A stretch of DNA of 6,551 nucleotides from CALMSM01 sp964534095 (GTDB lineage: Bacteria; Patescibacteriota; Saccharimonadia; Saccharimonadales; CALMSM01), in assembly GCA_964534095.1 (NCBI GenBank), contig CAZHPF010000054.1:1-6551 (forward strand). The letters run 5' to 3'. Below the pieces are notes generated by a model. It did not search any database, was not told the origin of the DNA, and saw only the letters and a program-made list of their open reading frames with translations. Within the stretch, counting starts at the first letter, position 1. The number at the start of each line of letters is the position of its first letter. A program made the translations under genes and the position numbers. Below, in pieces: positions 1 through 5,957 of this stretch.

Positions 1-716
1 CAGGGCTCTTTCCCCCTATCCGCGAGCTATTTGCGAGCGTTCCGGAGGCGAAGCTCCGTGGCTACGGGCCAGGCCGGTTTAGCTTTAACGTCAAAGGTGG
101 GCGATGCGAAAACTGTGCGGGCGATGGAATTATTAAAATAGAAATGCACTTTTTGCCCGACGTTTACGTGCCCTGCGAAGTCTGTAAAGGTAAGCGCTAT
201 AACCGTGAAGCGCTAGAGATTCACTATAAAGGCAAGACAATCAGTGACATTTTGGGTATGACGTGCGAACAGGCACTGGACTTCTTCCAGAATCTACCGG
301 CCATTGCCCGCAAGCTACAAACACTTGTTGATGTGGGATTGGGCTATATTTGTCTTGGTCAGTCTGCCACTACGCTCAGTGGTGGCGAGGCTCAGCGCGT
401 CAAGCTTGCCACAGAACTAAGCCGCCGTGCTACGGGACGTACGCTGTACATTCTTGACGAGCCAACCACTGGGTTGCATATGGCAGACGTGGAAAAGCTA
501 CTGGGTGTACTGCACGCCCTCGTAGATACCGGTAACAGCATGATCATCATCGAACACAACCTGGATGTCATCAAAAATGCCGACTACGTTATCGATATGG
601 GTCCAGAAGGCGGCGCGGCCGGAGGACAAATTATTGCTACCGGTACTCCCGAAGAGATCGCCAAGATTACCAAGTCCTACACGGGTCAGTTTCTACGCAC
701 ACACCTTAAGTCTTAG
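1..716 (+). CDS. uvrA: UvrABC excinuclease subunit A, C-terminal part (5' end outside window)
   Basis: UvrA is the damage-sensing ATPase of bacterial nucleotide excision repair; its dimer loads UvrB on damaged DNA in the cytoplasm. The reading frame is open from base 3 to the TAG at 714-716, giving about 237 residues, roughly the last quarter of a usual protein of about 940. Seen in order: the LFPPIRELFA and PEAKLRGYGPGRFSFNVKGG blocks; a zinc module with Cys codons at 105, 114, 174 and 183 (CX2C-X19-CX2C); the ABC signature LSGGEAQR (about 378-401); Walker B LYILDEPTTGLH (about 447-480); and an H-loop IIIEHN (about 543-560). Both the C-terminal zinc finger and the second ATPase half therefore look intact. 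The start and first ATPase half are outside the window. The stop overlaps that of the convergent DedA gene, and no terminator hairpin is visible. Identity is very secure. Confidence 0.98.
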   Translation, partial: GLFPPIRELFASVPEAKLRGYGPGRFSFNVKGGRCENCAGDGIIKIEMHFLPDVYVPCEVCKGKRYNREALEIHYKGKTISDILGMTCEQALDFFQNLPAIARKLQTLVDVGLGYICLGQSATTLSGGEAQRVKLATELSRRATGRTLYILDEPTTGLHMADVEKLLGVLHALVDTGNSMIIIEHNLDVIKNADYVIDMGPEGGAAGGQIIATGTPEEIAKITKSYTGQFLRTHLKS

Positions 717-1369
717 CTGGGAGTGTTGTGGCCAAAAACCCGGCTACGAATGTTTCGCAGTTTTCTCATTAGAAGCTTGCGATTTGATTTGTCTTTCATG
801 AGGTGAGTGAGCGAACCTGCGACACTCAGCAGTACCACCCCTAGAATAACCGGCGTAATATAATGTTCTACCCAAGGCACTCGTGACCCGAACCAGTATC
901 CCGCTAACGTAACACCACCACCCCACAGTATTCCACCAATGGCGTTAAATATTAAAAATCTGCGCCGCGACATACTACCAATACCCGCCACAACTGGCGC
1001 AAATGTGCGCACAATAGGAATAAATCGGGCTAAAATGATAGTTTTACCGCCATGCGTTTCATAAAATTTTTCAGCCCGCTCAATGTGTTCATGCTGAAAC
1101 AATAAACTCTCTTTTTTCTTGAATAGCTTTTTGCCGGTACGCTGCCCGATACTATAGCCGACATTATCACCCGCAATAGCCGATACGATCACGACGACTA
1201 GCAGCCAGTCAATAGGCAAGGTTCCTTGCGAAGCCAGGATGCCAGCGCCAAATAACAGCGTATCGCCGGGCAGAAAGAAGCCTATCAAAAGACCTGACTC
1301 GGCAAAGATCGTCGCGCCAATCGCAATTAATCCGCCACCCAGGATAAACTTATCAATGCTCAAAGCCAT
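713..1369 (-). CDS. DedA-family (SNARE-associated/VTT domain) inner-membrane protein
   Basis: DedA proteins are polytopic membrane proteins tied to envelope homeostasis. Some members act in undecaprenyl-phosphate or phospholipid translocation, but the substrate here cannot be told. The chosen ATG at 1367-1369 gives 218 residues, a usual length, beginning MALSIDKFILGGG. An in-frame GTG at 1418-1420 would add 17 polar residues. Neither start has a Shine-Dalgarno; the ATG is preferred because homologues begin shortly before the first hydrophobic segment. Numbered from that GTG, motifs are FAESGLLIGFFLPGD (39-53), GDNVGYSIGQRTGKKLF (84-100), and RFIPIVRTFAPVVAG (132-146) followed by IGGILW. Glu41, Asp53, Arg132 and Arg138 match the acidic and arginine residues reported as essential in E. 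coli YqjA (recalled). Hydrophobic segments lie near 25-50, 55-84, 127-147, 155-178 and 186-206, and the tail is basic. It is convergent with uvrA and reads away from the L25 gene. Confidence 0.93.
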   Translation of the reverse strand: MALSIDKFILGGGLIAIGATIFAESGLLIGFFLPGDTLLFGAGILASQGTLPIDWLLVVVIVSAIAGDNVGYSIGQRTGKKLFKKKESLLFQHEHIERAEKFYETHGGKTIILARFIPIVRTFAPVVAGIGSMSRRRFLIFNAIGGILWGGGVTLAGYWFGSRVPWVEHYITPVILGVVLLSVAGSLTHLMKDKSNRKLLMRKLRNIRSRVFGHNTPS

Positions 1370-1434
1370 TACGATACAGGGTACTATTTTTATGGCTTCT
1401 CGTCTACTGTTTTCGCGCACAGGAGGATAAAGTT

Positions 1435-1443
1435 TGCTATACT
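1435..1443 (+). promoter_or_regulatory. Extended -10 promoter for the bL25 gene
   Basis: TGCTATACT has a TATACT hexamer (5 of 6 matches to TATAAT, positions 1438-1443) preceded by the TGn extension. No good -35 hexamer lies 16-18 bp upstream, as is usual for extended -10 promoters. Transcription would begin near 1450, leaving a leader of about 27 nt that contains the AGGAGG Shine-Dalgarno. It overlaps neither DedA start and points only into the L25 gene. Confidence 0.6.
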
Positions 1444-1464
1444 GTTATGGTATCGAATTCAATT

Positions 1465-1470
1465 AGGAGG
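1465..1470 (+). promoter_or_regulatory. Shine-Dalgarno AGGAGG of the bL25 gene
   Basis: A perfect AGGAGG lies 6 nt before the ATG at 1477. It fixes that ATG as the start, and not the ATG at 1471 immediately after the site, which is followed at once by a TGA stop. This is the strongest ribosome-binding site in the window and fits a highly expressed ribosomal gene. Confidence 0.85.
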
Positions 1471-1476
1471 ATGTGA

Positions 1477-2205
1477 ATGTCAACAGACAAAATAGCGGTA
1501 GAGCTACAGCCCAGAGAGCAGCTTCGCAAGCGGCTCCGGCCACTCCGGGCAAGCGGGAACATACCTGCGGTGCTTCATAACCACGGCAAAGAGTCAATTC
1601 ATATCCAGGGCGATGCGGTAGCTCTCACTAAGGTGTATTCCGCCGCTGGCAAACACCACCCTGTAGAAGTAAAAATAGACGGCACACAACACCTGGCGCT
1701 TATTAAGGATGTCGATTTTGAGCCTACCAAACATCAACTTCGGCACGTAGTATTTCAAGCCATCAAACAAAACGAAACCGTCGAAGCAGAAATCCCCGTA
1801 ATGTTTACCGAAGACACTGAAATCCCGGCCGAAAGGAAAAGCCTGCTGGTACTGAAGCAACTTGACCACGTACAGGTAAAAGCATTACCAAAAGATTTAC
1901 CGGATATGCTTTACGTAAACCCATCTGTTCTTCAAGAAGTCGGCGACAGTGTGTCGGTAGCAGACTTGATTATACCGTCAGGGGTAACGCTACTTACTGA
2001 ACCTGAAAACCAGATAGCTATTGTCGAAATGCCGAAAGACCAGATTGCCGAAGCTGATGCTGCCGCTGAATCGCTTGCTGAAGATGCTGACAAGCCAGCA
2101 GCCGAAGATGTTCCGGCAGAGCATGGCGCAGACACTCCTCAAGACACCCAAGCTGCCGAAGACCAGCCGGGCGGTAAAAAGCAGTTCGAGCCCAAGGGCG
2201 AGTAG
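1477..2205 (+). CDS. rplY: 50S ribosomal protein bL25, long CTC/TL5 form
   Basis: This is a 5S rRNA-binding protein of the large ribosomal subunit; the long two-domain form is also called CTC or TL5 (symbol ctc in some species). The 242-residue product has an N-terminal 5S-binding barrel (about 5-97) containing LRKRLRPLRASGNIPAVLHNHGK (17-38) and LALIKDVDFEPTKHQLRHVVF (73-93). A TL5-type C domain follows (about 98-186), containing KSLLVLKQLDHVQVKALPKDLPD and VGDSVSVADL. Residues from about 187 to 242 form an Ala/Asp/Glu-rich low-complexity tail ending in a short basic stretch (GGKKQFEPKGE). Acidic tails of this kind are common in CTC proteins and are probably disordered. Where many homologues have HVDF, this protein reads HVVF. 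It has its own extended -10 promoter and a perfect AGGAGG. It ends 7 bp from the convergent ABC gene, with no terminator hairpin between them. Confidence 0.96.
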   Translation: MSTDKIAVELQPREQLRKRLRPLRASGNIPAVLHNHGKESIHIQGDAVALTKVYSAAGKHHPVEVKIDGTQHLALIKDVDFEPTKHQLRHVVFQAIKQNETVEAEIPVMFTEDTEIPAERKSLLVLKQLDHVQVKALPKDLPDMLYVNPSVLQEVGDSVSVADLIIPSGVTLLTEPENQIAIVEMPKDQIAEADAAAESLAEDADKPAAEDVPAEHGADTPQDTQAAEDQPGGKKQFEPKGE

Positions 2206-2212
2206 CTCTGTA

Positions 2213-3982
2213 CTAATTATTATCTTCGGCAATGAATCCGCCGGATTGATGCGCCCACAATCGTGCGTATAGCCCCTTTTTGGTCAGCAAGCTTTTATGC
2301 GAGCCTTGCTCTATGATCTTGCCGCTATCCATCACAATGATTCTATCCATTTGCTGGATAGTACTAAGGCGGTGGGCGATAACAATAGTCGTTTTATCCT
2401 GCATAAGCTCGCGAAGCGCGGCTTGGATCAGCTTTTCACTCTCTGAATCAAGCGCACTCGTAGCTTCATCTAGCACTAAAATCGGAGCGTTTTTGAGAAT
2501 AGCGCGAGCAATCACTATGCGTTGACGCTGGCCGCCACTCAGCTTTATGCCTCGCTCACCCACCACCGTATCGTATCCGCGCGGCAGAGCATCGATGAAT
2601 TCACTGGCATGGGCAAGCTTGGCAGCGCGCCGAAGCTCTACATTAGTGGCGGAAGGTTTACCGTAGAGTATATTTTCCTTGATACTACGATGAAACAGTA
2701 ACGCTTCCTGGGGGACGTAGGCAATATGCTCGCGCAAACTTCGTTGGGTGACCTGGGCGATATTCTGGGCGTCAACACGGATCTCACCCGATTGAATGTC
2801 AGCAAACCGCAGTAGCAGCTTAGTGAATGTTGATTTTCCACCACCGCTTGGTCCCACTAACCCGATCTTTTCTCCCGGTTCAATCGATACGTATAAATCT
2901 TCAAAGATCTCTTGGTTATTTTTTTCGTCGGTGTAGGTAAACTCAACATTATCAAACTCAATAGCTCCGCTCGCAACCTTTAGGTTCGTAGCGCCACGTA
3001 TGTCCTGCACCTCTATCTCTTCCTGCAGTATCTCGGTTATTGGTGAGGCTTGCAAGAACGCTTCTTCGACTTGTCGTGTCAAAGTATTGATATCAAATAG
3101 CCTGATCATAAGGGTAAACGTATAGGTAAACGCAAAAATACCTGTCGCGACAACAGTTGGATCGCTCGTGGCAAGTCTATTCAAAAGCCAAAGCAATCCA
3201 ATCAGCATAACTAGTAGAAAGGCCATGCGGTTATTGCCGCTTCTGCCAGAACGCGACCAATCTTTTATCCGTAACCCGAATAGGCGGTCGTTGAGACGCT
3301 GGTTTTTACTAATCTCATGCTGCTCCATAGCAAAGGTTTTGACCGTTGATGCATTAACGATACTGTCGGACAAATGAGCTGTAACGTTTTTGGTAGCAAC
3401 AAGCCGGATATTCCGCAAATGGCCACGGGTACGACTCTCAGCATAGGCCCATAGTACCGTTATACATACGGCTATAAATAAAAATAGTCCTAGTTGCCAA
3501 GAGTTAAGTGCCACAATGGCCAAACCGACGATTAGCACGCCGGCAAAAGAAATACCCAAATTAAACAGGGAAGTGATGAGCATGCCGTAAGAGCTGATGA
3601 AATCTAAAGCGTCAGACACAAGCTTGCCGCTTATTTGGTCAGTATGAAATCCCACGCTACGATGCATCAAACGGTTAAACACTACGCCGTTGAGATCCCG
3701 CATAGTTTTTGCTTGCAACACCATTAAGTTAATAAAACCGACGCGGCTTGCCAAAAGGCCTGCGATGGCTACAACAACCAGAATACCCATTTGTTTACCG
3801 AATTGCCCGTTGTGAGCCGTGATGCTGCCAAGTGTTTTGCTGGCATAGAAAGGAACAGCGACGCCGGTTAGAATACCGCCAAGAGGATTAGTGAGCGCCA
3901 ATAGGGCGTTACGCCGATGTTCCCACGAAGCACGGCCATAGAGATAAAGACTCTCCATAGCCAGTGATTGTGGTTTACTCAT
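2213..3982 (-). CDS. ABC exporter half-transporter (TMD-NBD fusion), downstream subunit
   Basis: This is an ATP-driven type-I exporter half: an N-terminal six-helix membrane domain (hydrophobic segments near residues 26-48, 64-90, 134-160, 162-180, 254-270 and 276-293) fused to a nucleotide-binding domain (about 340-580), 589 residues in all, a normal length. NBD motifs are complete: A-loop Tyr350, Walker A GPSGGGKST (377-385), Q-loop Gln425 in YVPQE, signature LSGGQRQR (481-488), Walker B ILVLD (501-505) with catalytic Glu506, and H-loop His537. The ATG at 3982 lies inside the end of the upstream ABC gene (8-bp overlap). It is preceded by a run of G about 7 nt upstream that is at best a weak Shine-Dalgarno, so coupled translation is likely. 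It pairs with its neighbour as a heterodimer. Substrate cannot be inferred; lipid, peptide or drug export are all possible. The C-terminus LWAHQSGGF closely matches the partner's. Confidence 0.95.
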   Translation of the reverse strand: MSKPQSLAMESLYLYGRASWEHRRNALLALTNPLGGILTGVAVPFYASKTLGSITAHNGQFGKQMGILVVVAIAGLLASRVGFINLMVLQAKTMRDLNGVVFNRLMHRSVGFHTDQISGKLVSDALDFISSYGMLITSLFNLGISFAGVLIVGLAIVALNSWQLGLFLFIAVCITVLWAYAESRTRGHLRNIRLVATKNVTAHLSDSIVNASTVKTFAMEQHEISKNQRLNDRLFGLRIKDWSRSGRSGNNRMAFLLVMLIGLLWLLNRLATSDPTVVATGIFAFTYTFTLMIRLFDINTLTRQVEEAFLQASPITEILQEEIEVQDIRGATNLKVASGAIEFDNVEFTYTDEKNNQEIFEDLYVSIEPGEKIGLVGPSGGGKSTFTKLLLRFADIQSGEIRVDAQNIAQVTQRSLREHIAYVPQEALLFHRSIKENILYGKPSATNVELRRAAKLAHASEFIDALPRGYDTVVGERGIKLSGGQRQRIVIARAILKNAPILVLDEATSALDSESEKLIQAALRELMQDKTTIVIAHRLSTIQQMDRIIVMDSGKIIEQGSHKSLLTKKGLYARLWAHQSGGFIAEDNN

Positions 3983-5753
3983 CCAAAAATCCCCCAGACT
4001 GATGACCCCATAGGTTGGCGTAAATACCCCCCTTGTTTAGTAGCAGTTCTTTGTGCGTGCCTTGTTCTGCGATTGCGCCGTTATCGAGCACGATGATACG
4101 ATCCATTTTTTGTATAGTGCTTAACCTATGGGCAATAACAATGGCAGTACGGCCTTCCATGAGCTTCCAAAGCGCGTCCTGAATAAGCGCTTCGCTTTCA
4201 CTGTCAAGCGCAGAGGTGGCTTCGTCTAACACCAAGATAGGAGCGTTTTTAATCATGGCGCGGGCAATAGCGATACGCTGGCGTTGTCCGCCGGATAATT
4301 TTACGCCTCGCTCGCCCACCAACGTGCTGTACTTTTCAGGCAATAGCTGAATAAACTCATCCGCATGAGCCATTTTGGCAACTGCTTCGATTTCCTGCTG
4401 AGAAACCTTGGGTCGTCCATACGCAATATTTTCCGCTAATGTTCGGTGGAACAACAACGGTTCCTGCGGCACGTAGGCAATATGATCCCGCAAGTCACTT
4501 TGTTTCACTTCGGTAATATCTTGCCCGTCTACAAAGATAGCCCCTTGTTGGATATCCATAAAGCGCATAAGCAGCTTCGTAACTGTTGTTTTCCCGCCGC
4601 CACTATGACCAACTAGTCCAATCTTCTCTCCCGGTTTAATAGTAAACGACAGTTTATCAAATAGAGGCTTAGTATCCGCTTCGTGAGCGAACACAATGCT
4701 GTTGAACTCAACTTTACCGCTACGAGCCTTGAGCGACGCCGGACTCACTGGATCAACGACTTCTGGTGGTATCTGGAGTATCTCTGCCATATCGTGGGCA
4801 TCTCCGAAGACCCTGGTAAGTGCCCTGAACGTATTGTTGAGATCCCATAGACGTCGCATGATAGCCATGGTAAAGGTGAGCGACAGGTAAATAATACCTA
4901 CGTCGACTTTGCCGTTTATGGCCAACAAAACAGAGATAACAACAACACATACATTAATACTGCGTTGCAAACCGCCGGTAATGAGTTCCTGTTTCATGGT
5001 TATTTCCATAGTAGCTATGGAGCGGTCATGTACCACGTCCACTTTATGCTGCATTCGTGCGCGTTCAATGGCTTCTCCAGAAAATGACTTCACGGCCACG
5101 ATATTGGAGACCGTGTCTGCCAGCTGACCGGTACGGTCTGTTTCGGAAGCGGCCCAGGCGGTATTATACGGTAACTGCTTCTTGCGGTATTTCCATATGA
5201 GCGGCGTATAAATCGCGCTGATAATGATGATAGTTATCGATACGAGCGGTGCCTTGGGAGCCAAAATGACGGTAGTTGCGATGAGAGAAACAAAAAGTTT
5301 AAACACGTTCCACGTCAGCGCGTCTGTCAGTCGTTCGAAGGAGCTAACGAATTTGTTGACTTGGTTGACTAACGATCCTGCAAACCTGTCGGCAAAAAAC
5401 CGGGCGCTCATGTTTTGTAAATGATTAAAAGCAGTCATGCTCAAGTCTTTCATAATAATATCTTGCGTGCGCCAAAACACAGGAATCACAATACGATTCC
5501 ATATGAGATGTCCAATGGCTTCGCTAGCGATAACGCCAGCAAGCACCAAATAAAGATTGGCGTGCTGCAAGCTTTCGATATTTCCGCTGGCGAGCCGCGT
5601 AAGCACGAAACTTATTACTAGCGGCTGCACGAAATCTTCTACAATTTGAGCAACAACCATTGCAGGATAAATGGTGAAAATCTGTTTTTTGTACCGCCGG
5701 GCGTGTTGCCAATAAATGCGCAGCGTGAGGGCAGAATTAGATAATTGTTTCAT
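3975..5753 (-). CDS. ABC exporter half-transporter (TMD-NBD fusion), upstream subunit
   Basis: This is the first gene of the ABC pair and makes a 592-residue half-transporter of the same architecture as its partner. Hydrophobic membrane segments lie near 28-52, 65-92, 148-165, 168-186, 262-280 and 284-300, and the NBD spans about 347-583. NBD motifs are Walker A GHSGGGKTT (382-390), Q-loop Gln430, signature LSGGQRQR (486-493), Walker B ILVLD (506-510) with catalytic Glu511, and H-loop His542. Both subunits keep a catalytic glutamate and an intact signature, so both ATP sites look competent, unlike many heterodimeric exporters with one degenerate site. The one unusual position is the A-loop, where the expected aromatic residue is His357 (FAHEAD). 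The start is the ATG at 5753, supported by AGGAGG 9 nt upstream. The gene reads divergently from the acidic-protein gene, and substrate is unknown. Confidence 0.95.
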   Translation of the reverse strand: MKQLSNSALTLRIYWQHARRYKKQIFTIYPAMVVAQIVEDFVQPLVISFVLTRLASGNIESLQHANLYLVLAGVIASEAIGHLIWNRIVIPVFWRTQDIIMKDLSMTAFNHLQNMSARFFADRFAGSLVNQVNKFVSSFERLTDALTWNVFKLFVSLIATTVILAPKAPLVSITIIIISAIYTPLIWKYRKKQLPYNTAWAASETDRTGQLADTVSNIVAVKSFSGEAIERARMQHKVDVVHDRSIATMEITMKQELITGGLQRSINVCVVVISVLLAINGKVDVGIIYLSLTFTMAIMRRLWDLNNTFRALTRVFGDAHDMAEILQIPPEVVDPVSPASLKARSGKVEFNSIVFAHEADTKPLFDKLSFTIKPGEKIGLVGHSGGGKTTVTKLLMRFMDIQQGAIFVDGQDITEVKQSDLRDHIAYVPQEPLLFHRTLAENIAYGRPKVSQQEIEAVAKMAHADEFIQLLPEKYSTLVGERGVKLSGGQRQRIAIARAMIKNAPILVLDEATSALDSESEALIQDALWKLMEGRTAIVIAHRLSTIQKMDRIIVLDNGAIAEQGTHKELLLNKGGIYANLWGHQSGGFLDE

Positions 5754-5757
5754 AGAC

Positions 5758-5774
5758 CTAGGCCTCCTGCCTAG
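5758..5774 (-). promoter_or_regulatory. Hairpin presenting the Shine-Dalgarno of the ABC operon in its loop
   Basis: Read on the minus strand, CTAGGC-AGGAG-GCCTAG is a perfect 6-bp inverted repeat with a 5-nt loop. The ribosome-binding site AGGAGG (5768-5763) occupies the loop plus the first base of the 3' arm, and the ATG at 5753 follows the hairpin by 4 nt. The pairing is certain from sequence; any role in controlling translation is inference. Confidence 0.5.
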
Positions 5775-5830
5775 TGTTTAGTTTTCTGGTTTTTTGTAAA
5801 AGTCGTTAGAAGTTAAGAGAGGCTAGGCAG
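5767..5830 (-). repeat. 8-bp inverted repeat competing with the Shine-Dalgarno hairpin
   Basis: CTGCCTAG at 5767-5774 is the exact reverse complement of CTAGGCAG at 5823-5830, with 48 nt between. In a minus-strand transcript starting upstream of 5830, the shared segment 5767-5774 could pair with this upstream arm (8 bp) or with 5758-5763 (6 bp, forming the Shine-Dalgarno hairpin), but not both. The repeat is plain; a switch is speculative. Confidence 0.35.
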
Positions 5831-5860
5831 CCGCAGGAACGACTGAGTTGGCTCTGCTAA

Positions 5861-5870
5861 CAGATTGTAT
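5861..5870 (-). promoter_or_regulatory. Possible -10 region for the ABC operon
   Basis: On the minus strand the segment reads ATACAATCTG, giving a TACAAT hexamer (5 of 6 to TATAAT) at 5869-5864. No convincing -35 hexamer lies 16-18 bp upstream. If used, transcription would start near 5857 and give a leader of about 100 nt containing both hairpin arms described for this operon. Weak call, made because no better minus-strand promoter was found. Confidence 0.25.
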
Positions 5871-5879
5871 AAACATTTT

Positions 5880-5908
5880 TTGGCCGTCCCTTTCCCTTAA
5901 TTTATAAT
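5880..5908 (+). promoter_or_regulatory. Sigma-70-like promoter for the terminal acidic-protein gene
   Basis: TTGGCC (5880-5885, 4 of 6 to TTGACA) and a perfect TATAAT (5903-5908) are separated by exactly 17 bp. Transcription would start near 5915, inside or beside the 8-bp palindrome ACAATTGT (5916-5923), and leave a leader of about 43 nt before the ATG at 5958. This is the best-formed promoter in the window. Confidence 0.65.
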
Positions 5909-5926
5909 GTTGCCCACAATTGTACC

Positions 5927-5954
5927 ACTGTTGTGTATCTAAACACAACCCAGT
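5927..5954 (+). promoter_or_regulatory. Hairpin ending 3 nt before the start codon of the acidic-protein gene
   Basis: ACTGTTGTGT (5927-5936) pairs with ACACAA (5943-5948) and, past a two-base CC bulge, with CAGT (5951-5954). This makes ten base pairs around a 6-nt ATCTAA loop. It lies within the predicted leader and abuts the ATG at 5958, where a Shine-Dalgarno would normally be. No T-run follows on either strand, so a terminator is unlikely. It could restrain ribosome access or be an operator; function is inferred. Confidence 0.45.
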
Positions 5955-5957
5955 AAA

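Noticed and set aside
1418..1420. GTG as an upstream start of the DedA protein, adding 17 residues.
   Set aside because: No Shine-Dalgarno precedes it (the minus strand reads CCTCCT there), and the added residues are polar and unlike DedA N-termini. The ATG at 1369 starts right before the first hydrophobic segment. It also lacks a Shine-Dalgarno, so some doubt remains.
1431..1465. A divergent minus-strand promoter for dedA (TTGAAT with TATAGC in the reverse of the bL25 promoter).
   Set aside because: The spacer is only about 15 bp and the -10 matches 4 of 6, too weak to call.
1421..1472. Direct repeat AGGAGGAT at 1421-1428 and 1465-1472.
   Set aside because: The second copy is the bL25 Shine-Dalgarno. 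The first lies upstream of the -10 and has no start codon at a useful distance, so an 8-mer coincidence is likely.
1447..1476. A nine-codon leader peptide (MVSNSIRRM) ending just before the bL25 start.
   Set aside because: It has no ribosome-binding site, contains the bL25 Shine-Dalgarno itself, and begins at or before the predicted transcription start. Chance frame.
1594..1869. Minus-strand open frame of 91 codons inside bL25; similar antisense frames at 1932-2135 and 1990-2232.
   Set aside because: They lie fully or almost fully antisense to a clear ribosomal protein gene, with no recognisable motifs, so they are composition shadows.
2213..5753. An ABC pair with one degenerate ATP site, as in many heterodimeric exporters.
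   Set aside because: Both NBDs keep the catalytic Glu after Walker B, LSGGQ and the H-loop His, so neither site looks degenerate.
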